Shown here piece by piece: positions 45,584 through 53,100 of a DNA stretch of 64,000 nt. Position 1 is the first letter of the stretch. Each line of letters starts with the position of its first letter. The stretch comes from Fructobacillus cardui (GTDB lineage: Bacteria; Bacillota; Bacilli; Lactobacillales; Lactobacillaceae): the NCBI RefSeq assembly GCF_023218935.1, contig NZ_JAJIAL010000001.1. One strand, written 5' to 3'. Made by a program: the position numbers and the translations under genes. The notes below the pieces were generated by a model. It did no database searches. It had not been told where the DNA came from and saw only the letters and a list, made by a program, of their open reading frames with translations.

Positions 45584-45691
45584 GAGGCACCTACCTTTTA
45601 TTAAAAATTTATTAATATAGAATTAACAATACTGCTATTATAACTAAAAAATGAGATAAAAGATAGTAAGCGGATGTGAAAAGGCGAACGC

Positions 45692-45720
45692 TTGCCTCAT
45701 AATCTGGAAAGCCCTATAAC
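45692..45720 (+). promoter_or_regulatory. Promoter of the CPA1 antiporter gene
   Basis: TTGCCT, 17-base spacer, TATAAC; the ATG is 53 bases further. Confidence 0.65.
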
Positions 45721-45773
45721 TATTAGGAAAAAGACCTTTCAATGGTCAATCCATTTATGAGAAAGAGAAGTAC

Positions 45774-47063
45774 ATGTCGATTTTATTGATTATCGCCTTG
45801 CTCGTGGGTGCCGTTGTTGCGGCTAACATTGTTCAGCCCTTTGTCAAGCGTATTCCAGAAGCACTGATTTTAATTGTCATTGGTGCCCTGTTTTCCATCC
45901 TACCAATCTTTCACGGATTTCAAATCAACTCCGAGTTCTTTTTATTCTTGATTATTGCGCCCATCATGTTTCAAGAGGGACAAAGCCACCCCTACAATAC
46001 TATTCGTAAACATGCCAAAACCATTATCCAGCTGTCAGTCGTATTGGCGCTTTTTACCATGGTCTTAGTTGCCTTAGTCAACGCCAACTTCCCTACCAAG
46101 TGGCCGCTGGCCTTAACAATCGCCCTGGCAGCCATTGTGGTCCCAACGGATGCCGTGGCCGTTAAATCGATGACAAAGGGCCTAACCATGCCCAAGGGGT
46201 TAAATCAGTCATTGGAACTAGAGTCTCTTTTTAATGATGCAACCGGAATTGTGTTACTGGACTTAGCCCTTTCATTTTTTACTAAGGGGTCGCTGTCACC
46301 CATGACAGGTATCGGCTATTTCCTCTTCGTTTCCTTAGGTGGCCTTTTAGTCGGTGCCCTCCTTTCTTTACTAGTAGTTGGGTTACGGATGTATTTAAAC
46401 TTCCACGCAACCTCTGCTAAAGCAACAACTATCCCCCTAAACCTCTTAACCCCCTTTGTGATTTATATTGTCGCCGAACACCTTGGCACCTCCGGTATTT
46501 TGGCCGTGGTTGCAGCGGGCTTAGTGCATAACTGGGAACATTCAAAACTGCAACTAATTGCCACCGAGAGTCAAATCGTGACCGCTACCATTTGGCAAAC
46601 CACCACCACCGTTTTGAACGGGATTGTCTTTGTCATTTTAGGTCTAGCGCTGCCAGCCATTTTTAAAACGATGACTCACTTTGGCTGGATTGGTTCCCTG
46701 ATTTTAATCGCACTGGCTGGCGCCATCTACCTGGCAATGTTTTTAGGCCGCTTTCTTTGGGTGACACTCCAAAGCGATCAAAACCTAACCGAATTCTTCG
46801 GTAAAAAACATACAAAAAACCGCCGAGTTCGCGCCCGCCTCTTTGGTCTTTCAGGCGTCCACGGAGCCGTCACCTTGGCCTTAGCAATGTCATTACCAGC
46901 CAAAATTAATGGTCGTCCCTTGCCCTTCTTAGATGAAATTCAAATCGTCGCCACCCTCGTAATCCTAATTTCTCTTGCCGTTGCTAGTGTGGCGCTGCCA
47001 CTCTTGCTGAAAAAAGAAACGGCGGACTTTAGTCCAGAGGACCTTGATCGCGTCCGTAAGTAA
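45774..47063 (+). CDS. CPA1-type cation:proton antiporter, membrane domain
   Basis: Exchanges Na+ or K+ for H+. 429 residues with ~12 helices; the ion-binding region VPTDAVAVKSM (near 124) and LESLFNDATGIVLLDLAL (ND pair, near 150) are clear, as is the RLFGLSGVHGAVTLALAMSL segment near 360. The frame ends at TAA 47061-47063 just after the last helix (ADFSPEDLDRVRK). The following frame, in phase, starts at the very next codon and looks like the cytosolic tail of the same protein. See the next entry. Confidence 0.9.
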   Translation: MSILLIIALLVGAVVAANIVQPFVKRIPEALILIVIGALFSILPIFHGFQINSEFFLFLIIAPIMFQEGQSHPYNTIRKHAKTIIQLSVVLALFTMVLVALVNANFPTKWPLALTIALAAIVVPTDAVAVKSMTKGLTMPKGLNQSLELESLFNDATGIVLLDLALSFFTKGSLSPMTGIGYFLFVSLGGLLVGALLSLLVVGLRMYLNFHATSAKATTIPLNLLTPFVIYIVAEHLGTSGILAVVAAGLVHNWEHSKLQLIATESQIVTATIWQTTTTVLNGIVFVILGLALPAIFKTMTHFGWIGSLILIALAGAIYLAMFLGRFLWVTLQSDQNLTEFFGKKHTKNRRVRARLFGLSGVHGAVTLALAMSLPAKINGRPLPFLDEIQIVATLVILISLAVASVALPLLLKKETADFSPEDLDRVRK

Positions 47064-47852
47064 ATGATTGATACGGCGATTATTGCCGTCGAACAGTCAT
47101 CAGCAAAACATGCCGTTAAAAAAGCCCTCAGCCAAACCTTGCAAACGCAAAAGTTTACCAATGGTCGCCGGCTGGCTCAGGCTGATTTTACGACAGCCGT
47201 CCTGCCACTCATTAACGAGGTTTTCGATGAATTAAACGAGTATATGGATTCCGATCATATCCAGCAAAACTTCGATGAAAACACGATTGCCATCTATTCT
47301 AAGATTATCCATCGTGGCCTGATTAATCCGGCTACCAAGCGTCATCCGGTGATGAACCTGCTCCGTAAACTGCGGCGATTGCAAAGCGAAATCAAGTTCC
47401 ATACCAAGACTCGCACCTTTACCCATAAGCAACGTGCTCGTTACCAGCAAGAATACCTTAAGACACACCCTGAACAGCAGCAAATTATCGCCAACTTCCG
47501 CGATAATCGCCACGCTGTTTGGGCCTTAAACGCTGACACTCAAAGTTACGCCGACCAACTGTTGGCCAAGCACCTGGCAAAACAGATGATTGCGGGCCAA
47601 GAAACTGCCAATATCGACCAGGTTAGAAGAATCTTAGACCGATTCTTTGATTTAGTATCCCACGATTACCAGCACGTTGACGTAACGGTTCCTGCCGAAG
47701 CCTACATTCAGGCATTCGGCCATGAGTACCGTTTTGTTACCACTGAATTAGAGAAAAAGGCCATTTCACCTGCTCTGGGTGACCAACTCTACCATGAAAT
47801 CAACCAAGCGCAGACCCTCCAATTGATGGACCTGACTGCTACTTCGGACTAA
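47064..47852 (+). CDS. Cytosolic tail of the CPA1 antiporter, separated by a stop codon
   Basis: 262 residues, soluble, helical, starting at the ATG directly after the antiporter's TAA and in the same phase. Its first residues (MIDTAIIAVEQSSAKHAV) match where longer CPA1 proteins of lactobacilli continue after the membrane domain. No ribosome binding site fits; the nearest purine-rich stretch (GAGG) is about 20 bases away. It is either an independent subunit translated by re-initiation or the severed tail of a single gene. Confidence 0.7.
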   Translation: MIDTAIIAVEQSSAKHAVKKALSQTLQTQKFTNGRRLAQADFTTAVLPLINEVFDELNEYMDSDHIQQNFDENTIAIYSKIIHRGLINPATKRHPVMNLLRKLRRLQSEIKFHTKTRTFTHKQRARYQQEYLKTHPEQQQIIANFRDNRHAVWALNADTQSYADQLLAKHLAKQMIAGQETANIDQVRRILDRFFDLVSHDYQHVDVTVPAEAYIQAFGHEYRFVTTELEKKAISPALGDQLYHEINQAQTLQLMDLTATSD

Positions 47853-47863
47853 GTATTTCACAT

Positions 47864-47908
47864 AAAAAACCAGGTACTTTGCTACAAAACAAAGTACCTG
47901 GTTTTTTC
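47864..47908. terminator. Bidirectional terminator between the antiporter and DUF1054 genes
   Basis: Arms AAAAAACCAGGTACTTTG and complement around CTACAAAA, flanked by A- and T-runs. Confidence 0.88.
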
Positions 47909-47936
47909 TTAATCTTTTAACAGCCCTAATTAGCCC

Positions 47937-48530
47937 TTAGCGCAACTTTTCATAAATTGGTAGAAGTGTTTGCAAAGCTTGAATTAACGCCTCTGTTAGC
48001 TTCTCCTGGCCCATTAAGGACGATTCAGCCGGTATCTTCAAGCCAACCAAAACTTCAGCGGCTTTAACCTTTTCATACCGCTCCACCGCATTGGCATAAC
48101 TGGCCAACTCCTGATTTTCATTGACCATATGATTTAATGACAGGCAGTACTCACTTGGTAGCTGAGTAACTTGGCTAGCTACCGCCCGCAGCTTGGGTGC
48201 AATCTCAGCCAAGTCCTTGGGCTTCATATTCTCCTCAACTGCCAAGTAAAAATACAAGTTATCCGCCCACAAACCCAACTCGAAATGGGGCATCATCTTA
48301 TAACCACGCTTATTGGGGGCAAAGGCCACCCAAGTATTATCCGGCGCATTGGTCTTACGCATCTTATGTTTGGCGACATGTGCATACCAATCTTGACCAT
48401 CTTCTTTTAAAATCGGCAATGCCAAATCAGCAAAGGCCACAAACTTCGGATCAATGATCGCTCGAATTTTGTTCATCCGTCCGTCCAAAGTCGGGTCATC
48501 AAAAACAAGAAAATCCTGTTGATTAAACAT
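47937..48530 (-). CDS. DUF1054 family protein (YktB-like)
   Basis: 197 residues, soluble. FDDPTLDGRMNKIRAIIDPKFV near the start, RKTNAPDNTWVAFAPNKRGYKMMPHFELGLW in the middle and LPSEYCLSLNHM near 125 fit DUF1054, a conserved Firmicutes family of unknown function. 17 bases after the YihY gene, so probably cotranscribed with it. Confidence 0.85.
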   Translation of the reverse strand: MFNQQDFLVFDDPTLDGRMNKIRAIIDPKFVAFADLALPILKEDGQDWYAHVAKHKMRKTNAPDNTWVAFAPNKRGYKMMPHFELGLWADNLYFYLAVEENMKPKDLAEIAPKLRAVASQVTQLPSEYCLSLNHMVNENQELASYANAVERYEKVKAAEVLVGLKIPAESSLMGQEKLTEALIQALQTLLPIYEKLR

Positions 48531-48547
48531 TTTCTTCCTCCTTCTCC

Positions 48548-49390
48548 TTATCGTCCTTCCTTACTAAAGAACGGGAATTCCGTTAGCCATGTCATCAAGA
48601 CAAAACCCACGACCAAAATCGTTGCCAAAAGATCCAACCAAATCAAGAAAACAGCAATCGACGCCAAGGACTGGTAAACACCGGATCGATGGAACTGAAT
48701 ATCAGCAAACCAAACAAAAACGCGGTTTAGGAGCATTAATAACGATAGGTCAATCAAGGTCCCCACAATGACTGCTAAAAAGGACGGCCGGGCAGCCTTC
48801 ACCGGCAAGCGATAATTGGCCCAAATCAGAAAAATCCACAAGCCAATAATAACCAGCCAGCGAGTTGGTGAGGCAATCACAATCCCGGTCCAATGGTTAA
48901 TCAGCAAGGCCGTAATATTTCCAATCAAAATAATGGCTGCAACGGTTACCAACATGACTATTAGCCACAGAAAAGCCCATAACCTTGAAAGAATCGGCAA
49001 ACCAACCTCTTCCTTATCAGCAATTTTATTAAAGGTACTGCGCAGAACGGCCAAAACCTGTGATAGCGACCAAACAATAAAAATTAGTGAAAAAGAAAGA
49101 TAAGATTTTGTATTGGTATGGGCAACCGAATTGACAATTGGTGTTAAAAAGTTAGCAATCGAAGAAGGCAGCATCTGTGCCAAAACGGTCACCACATGTT
49201 CCGTCTTCAAATTCAACGCCGCAATTGCCAACACGAACATAATCAACAGCGGAATTAGTGTCAGAACCACATAGTAGGCAAAGGTTGGCCCAACTAACGT
49301 TAACTGTGCACGGGTAAAATAGGTCACCAGGGCATCGACCCGGAAACGGCGGTCTAGATAGGCCCAGATTTTTTTTAAACGTTTTTTCAT
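48548..49390 (-). CDS. YihY/BrkB family inner membrane protein
   Basis: 280 residues with six helices. ARAQLTLVGPTFAYYVVLTLIPLLIMF and FNKIADKEEVGLPILSRLWAF are family landmarks, as is the region FADIQFHRSGVYQSLASIAVFLIWL. Older labels such as ribonuclease BN are not supported. Basic N-terminus (KKRLKKIWAYLDRRFR). Function unknown. Confidence 0.85.
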   Translation of the reverse strand: MKKRLKKIWAYLDRRFRVDALVTYFTRAQLTLVGPTFAYYVVLTLIPLLIMFVLAIAALNLKTEHVVTVLAQMLPSSIANFLTPIVNSVAHTNTKSYLSFSLIFIVWSLSQVLAVLRSTFNKIADKEEVGLPILSRLWAFLWLIVMLVTVAAIILIGNITALLINHWTGIVIASPTRWLVIIGLWIFLIWANYRLPVKAARPSFLAVIVGTLIDLSLLMLLNRVFVWFADIQFHRSGVYQSLASIAVFLIWLDLLATILVVGFVLMTWLTEFPFFSKEGR

Positions 49391-49417
49391 AAATCCTATT
49401 ATGCCATAATTACAAGC

Positions 49418-49446
49418 AAAAAGACCTCACAGTTTGAGGTCTTTTT
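49418..49446 (-). terminator. NADH peroxidase gene terminator
   Basis: Arms AAAAAGACCTCA and TGAGGTCTTTTT with a short loop, 25 bases after the stop codon. Confidence 0.82.
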
Positions 49447-49472
49447 AAGTTGAAAAAAACTAATTTTAAAAA

Positions 49473-50834
49473 TTAAACGGATGGAATTTGACCCAAAGCA
49501 GTTTGCGCTACCAAATTCAAGACAGACCATTGACGGTCATAACCAGGTTGGAAGAAGAAGTCGGCCTCGGCCAAGTCTTCCAAGGTCATCTTGCCCTTAA
49601 TTGCCAAGGCAATCGTATTGGCATGGGCAGTGACGTCGGCCTTTGACAAGACCTGGCCACCCAAAATTGCATGTGTCTTGGGGTTGAAAATCAGTTTCAC
49701 GCTGATTTCTGGATTACCTTCCTTCACGAATTCAGGTCGGATTGTCGCTTCATACAATGAGGAAGCAATTTCTAAGTTCATCTTAGCGGCATTATTGGCG
49801 TTCACACCGGTTGTTGCCAGGTTATAATCGAAGACTGGCAAAGCAGATGAACCGTTAACACCAGCAAATGAACGCGCAGGCTTGTCCATCGTCATCGTTT
49901 CAATCACGTAACGTGCTTCACGACGGGCAGTTGAAGCCAAAGCAATTGGCGCTGGTTGACCAGCTGGTGCAAAGAGTGGCAAGATGGCGTCCCCAATTGC
50001 GTAGACATCCTTGGCAGAAGTTCGCAAGTATGGGTCCGTCTTAATCCAACCACGTTGGTCTAAGTCGATCGTTCCCTGCAAGTACTTCGTATTTGGCTTA
50101 ACACCAGCCGCAACGATGGCCAAATCAGCATCAAATACTTGACCGGCATCGTCCTTGACCTTTGTCAACGTACCATCCCCTTCAAAGGCAGCAACCGTAT
50201 GACCGAGGTGTAAGTTCACTCCGTTCTTTTCCAATTCAACTCGAACCTTTTCAGCCAATTCAGCGTCAAGGTAGTTTCCCAATGGGCGGTCGATCAAGTC
50301 AATGACCGTCACCTTCTTGCCTGCCTTCGCAAAGACTTCAGCAGCTTCGATTCCAATGTAGCCAGTTCCAACGACGACAACGGAAGAAACGGCATCGTCA
50401 TGCAACTTGTCATAAATCTTGGTTGCCCAATCACGACCGCGCATCAGATAAACGTTATCCAAATCAGCACCGGGAACTGGAATTGTCGCTGGCGTAACAC
50501 CAGAAGATAAAATCAACTTATCGTATGAATCTTCCAAAACTTCACCGGTCGCCCAGTTCTTGACGGTCACCTTCTTGGCGTCCGTGTCAATTCCAGTCAC
50601 TTCGTGTTGCGTCAAAATCTTGCCACCAAACTTTTCCAAATCAGCTGGCTTAAAGTTACGAACATCATCGCGGTCCGTCACCTTGTCTTCTAAGAATAAT
50701 TCCATTCCACAAGACATAAAGGACACAAAGTCGCCTGCTTCATAAACAGTAACTTGTGCATCTGGGTATCGAGTTAAAGCTTCATGTGCGGCTTCGTGAC
50801 CACCATGAGAGGCACCAACAACAACAACTTTCAT
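49473..50834 (-). CDS. npr: NADH peroxidase (Npr-type flavoprotein)
   Basis: Reduces H2O2 to water with NADH. 453 residues: FAD-binding VVVGASHGGHEAAHEAL with the active-site His (near 10), the redox cysteine in FVSFMSCGMELFLED (near 42), the NAD-binding VVVVGTGYIGIEAAEVFAKAGKKV, and FFFQPGYDRQW at the C-terminus. The SHGG and SCGM pattern is that of the E. faecalis peroxidase rather than water-forming NADH oxidase. I moved the start to the ATG at 50834, six bases after GGAGG; the ATG two codons upstream directly touches it. Lies beside VIT transporters and a Fur-family regulator. Confidence 0.85.
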   Translation of the reverse strand: MKVVVVGASHGGHEAAHEALTRYPDAQVTVYEAGDFVSFMSCGMELFLEDKVTDRDDVRNFKPADLEKFGGKILTQHEVTGIDTDAKKVTVKNWATGEVLEDSYDKLILSSGVTPATIPVPGADLDNVYLMRGRDWATKIYDKLHDDAVSSVVVVGTGYIGIEAAEVFAKAGKKVTVIDLIDRPLGNYLDAELAEKVRVELEKNGVNLHLGHTVAAFEGDGTLTKVKDDAGQVFDADLAIVAAGVKPNTKYLQGTIDLDQRGWIKTDPYLRTSAKDVYAIGDAILPLFAPAGQPAPIALASTARREARYVIETMTMDKPARSFAGVNGSSALPVFDYNLATTGVNANNAAKMNLEIASSLYEATIRPEFVKEGNPEISVKLIFNPKTHAILGGQVLSKADVTAHANTIALAIKGKMTLEDLAEADFFFQPGYDRQWSVLNLVAQTALGQIPSV

Positions 50835-50886
50835 TTTCATCCTCCGTTAAAATAACTTCGATTTGCAATAAAAAAACTTCACATAT

Positions 50887-50915
50887 ATTATAAAATTTTT
50901 TCAGCATTAAGCCAA
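50887..50915 (-). promoter_or_regulatory. NADH peroxidase promoter
   Basis: Minus-strand TTGGCT (50915-50910), 17-base spacer, TATAAT (50892-50887). Confidence 0.75.
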
Positions 50916-50962
50916 GACTTTTTTAAAAAATTTCAGTTAGACCATTTTTCAAACTTTTTGTC

Positions 50963-51679
50963 TTAAAACAGCTTACCAATGCTAAAGTGAATCACAATGG
51001 TTAAGAGCCCAATCCAAATATTTCTGATAACCGCTCGTTTCACCATTCCCTTTGATAAGAAAGCTGAAATGAGACCAGTCAAAGAAACGGCCACCACCGT
51101 TGCCAAAATAGCTGCAATATATTGGTATTTCATCGATGATAAAAGAAGTGCCAAAAGCGGCAGGGCACCACCAAGCGCTGCCGAAAACGTTGAAGCAAAA
51201 GAGGCCTCAATTGGTGAAACGTAGTGACCAAGGGTCATATCATATTTGACAGACAAAATCGTTTCCAATGGCTTTTGTGCTAACAACTCAACCGCGATGG
51301 CCTTGGCTGTTTCAGCGGTCACACCCCTGTCTTCATAATAGTCTTGAACTGTTGCCAGCTGTTCATCAAAGTTTTCCTTTAATGCCACTCGCTCGCGATG
51401 GACTGCCACCCGTTCACTATCCGACTGTGAAGAAACCGCTGCAAATTCACCCGATCCCATTGATAAGGCACAGGCCAACAAGTCTGACAACGCCGCAATG
51501 ACAATCACAAGCCGATTCGTTGTCGCTGCCGCAACTGAGAAAACAACCCCAACAACAGTTAAGATACCATCGTTTGAACCTAGGATTCCTGCTCGAATCG
51601 CATTTAGCCGTTCTTCCATTGTTTGACCGCTCTTTTTTTCCTCACGGCGGTCACTAACTGTACTTAAAACATTTTTCAT
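50963..51679 (-). CDS. VIT family iron/manganese transporter, copy 1
   Basis: 238 residues. VIT/CCC1-type: RAGILGSNDGILTVVGVVFSVAAA is helix 1 with the metal-path Asp, then ALSMGSGEFAAVSSQSD and a cytosolic helical metal-binding segment (residues ~85-140), then three more helices. Likely exports or stores Fe2+/Mn2+. GGGGGAG precedes ATG. Follows copy 2 by 15 bases, so both form one operon; the two are related but diverged. Confidence 0.85.
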   Translation of the reverse strand: MKNVLSTVSDRREEKKSGQTMEERLNAIRAGILGSNDGILTVVGVVFSVAAATTNRLVIVIAALSDLLACALSMGSGEFAAVSSQSDSERVAVHRERVALKENFDEQLATVQDYYEDRGVTAETAKAIAVELLAQKPLETILSVKYDMTLGHYVSPIEASFASTFSAALGGALPLLALLLSSMKYQYIAAILATVVAVSLTGLISAFLSKGMVKRAVIRNIWIGLLTIVIHFSIGKLF

Positions 51680-51694
51680 CTTTTTTCTCCCCCA

Positions 51695-52369
51695 TTAGCG
51701 AAAGAGTGAACCGATTGCTAGCGTCACAGCCATTGTTAAAATTCCGGCAACAAGGTTCCTTAAAGCACCTCTAACCCGGTTAGCACCATTAATCACGGCG
51801 GCTAAATAACCAGTGATTAATAATGCTACTAAGACTGCTAAAAATGTCGCTACAATTCGCCACTCTGGTTTTGCTAAGCCCATCAATGTCATTGGAAAGG
51901 CTGCTCCGGTTGGGAAGGCGAAAAAAGAGACGATAGCGGCACCACCAGCAGAAACCTTGGAATTTAGCGAAAAGCCAAAGCGTTCGCGCACCATTGTTTC
52001 TAAAGGATCCTTTGCCATCATTTCTTTTGTCGCCTGCAAAGCCATCTGAGCTGAAATGCCATCAGCTTGATACTTATCTTTGACAAAATTAAATTCTTTG
52101 TTGTAATCTTGTTCTAACACCTTCGATTCCTCTTTGCGAGCGCGGTCTTGAGCGTCTCTCGATGATTCAACCGAGACATACTCACCCATAGCCATCGAGA
52201 CCATGCCGGCAAGCGTTCCTGCAAAGCCTGACAACATCACTGCCGTCAGGCTTTGGCCCGCACCGGCCACTCCAATAATAATACCGGCAACCGATAGAAT
52301 CCCATCATTGCCACCCATGACGCCCGCACGAACCAAGTTGTTTTGGGCCATTAATGACTTTTTTTTCAT
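51695..52369 (-). CDS. VIT family iron/manganese transporter, copy 2
   Basis: 224 residues from the ATG at 52369 (GGAGA ten bases upstream; an in-frame TTG two codons earlier is possible). RAGVMGGNDGILSVAGIIIGVAGA and SMAMGEYVSVESSRDAQDRA match the family, and PLETMVRERFGF precedes the last helices. First gene of the pair; divergent from the Fur-family regulator, which suggests metal-dependent control. Confidence 0.87.
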   Translation of the reverse strand: MKKKSLMAQNNLVRAGVMGGNDGILSVAGIIIGVAGAGQSLTAVMLSGFAGTLAGMVSMAMGEYVSVESSRDAQDRARKEESKVLEQDYNKEFNFVKDKYQADGISAQMALQATKEMMAKDPLETMVRERFGFSLNSKVSAGGAAIVSFFAFPTGAAFPMTLMGLAKPEWRIVATFLAVLVALLITGYLAAVINGANRVRGALRNLVAGILTMAVTLAIGSLFR

Positions 52370-52407
52370 TCTCAATAATCTCCCTCGATTAAGAATGGTT
52401 CTAATAT

Positions 52408-52436
52408 ATTTTATCAGCTTCCTTTACGTTTGTCAA
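52408..52436 (-). promoter_or_regulatory. VIT operon promoter
   Basis: Minus-strand TTGACA (52436-52431), 17-base spacer, TAAAAT (52413-52408): nearly consensus. An imperfect dyad TTAGAA / TTCTTAA lies at its start site. Confidence 0.8.
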
Positions 52437-52563
52437 GAAAATGTGTAATTCTGATAAATATTTTTTCTAAGTCATTAATGTCCACTCTATTCTTATTTAG
52501 ATAATTAATTAAGAATAATCCCAGTGTAAAGCCACAAATTCTAAAATATTTGTCAAGAAGTCT

Positions 52564-52612
52564 TTGAATTGTTCTAATCACATGTTATAATCGTAATGTA
52601 TTCGATACATTA
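52564..52612 (+). promoter_or_regulatory. Promoter and palindromic operator of the Fur-family gene
   Basis: TTGAAT (52564-52569), 16-base spacer, TATAAT (52586-52591). At the predicted start site is the perfect palindrome TAATGTATTCGATACATTA (52594-52612), ending next to the ribosome binding site AGGAGGGG. It does not match the standard Fur, PerR or Zur boxes, and is placed to block transcription. Confidence 0.78.
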
Positions 52613-52624
52613 GGAGGGGAAAAT

Positions 52625-53029
52625 ATGCTTGATCAGCTGAAATCCGTTTTACAAGAACATAAACTTAAGGCAACTAATCAACGGTTGACCTTACTAGAGT
52701 ACATGATGAGTCATGACACCCACCCTACGGCGGAAATGATTCATAATGATTTGCCAGATATTTCTCTAGCAACTGTTTATAATACTTTGGAAAAATTTGT
52801 TAATGCTAAATTAGTCGTCGTGATTGAGGGAATTTCAGATGGTAAGCGTCACTACGATGCCGCCTCTCATCCCCATTATCACGTCATTAATACGCAGACC
52901 AACGAGATTATCGATGCAGCTAACTTTGACCCTGCGCCCCTGATCAAGGCTGCCCAGGCTGCAACCGGTTTGCAAATTACCGAGTATCGAATTGATTTGT
53001 ATGGCATCAAACCAAACGCGAACGACTAA
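52625..53029 (+). CDS. Fur-family metalloregulator without structural zinc cysteines (PerR-like)
   Basis: 134 residues. Winged helix with TAEMIHNDLPDISLATVYNTLEKFV as the DNA-recognition region (residues ~36-60). The regulatory metal site is kept: YDAASHPHYHVIN gives Asp, His and HxH ligands as in PerR, and IIDA gives the later Asp. There is no cysteine in the whole protein, so the usual structural Zn(Cys)4 site of Fur/PerR proteins is lost. Between the VIT pair and the PBP gene; together with the NADH peroxidase it looks like a peroxide/metal stress unit. Confidence 0.88.
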   Translation: MLDQLKSVLQEHKLKATNQRLTLLEYMMSHDTHPTAEMIHNDLPDISLATVYNTLEKFVNAKLVVVIEGISDGKRHYDAASHPHYHVINTQTNEIIDAANFDPAPLIKAAQAATGLQITEYRIDLYGIKPNAND

Positions 53030-53045
53030 TTAATAATTACAACAC

Positions 53046-53084
53046 AAAAAACCAGTACTGAAAAATTTCAGTACTGGTTTTTTT
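53046..53084. terminator. Bidirectional terminator after the Fur-family and PBP genes
   Basis: Arms AAAAACCAGTACTGAAA and TTTCAGTACTGGTTTTT with a short AT-rich loop. Confidence 0.9.
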
Positions 53085-53100
53085 GATGCATATTGTCTTT

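Noticed and set aside
49473..50834. Water-forming NADH oxidase as the name for the flavoprotein
   Set aside because: The active-site context (SHGG, SFMSCGM) follows NADH peroxidase more closely than NADH oxidase; the assignment still needs an enzyme assay.
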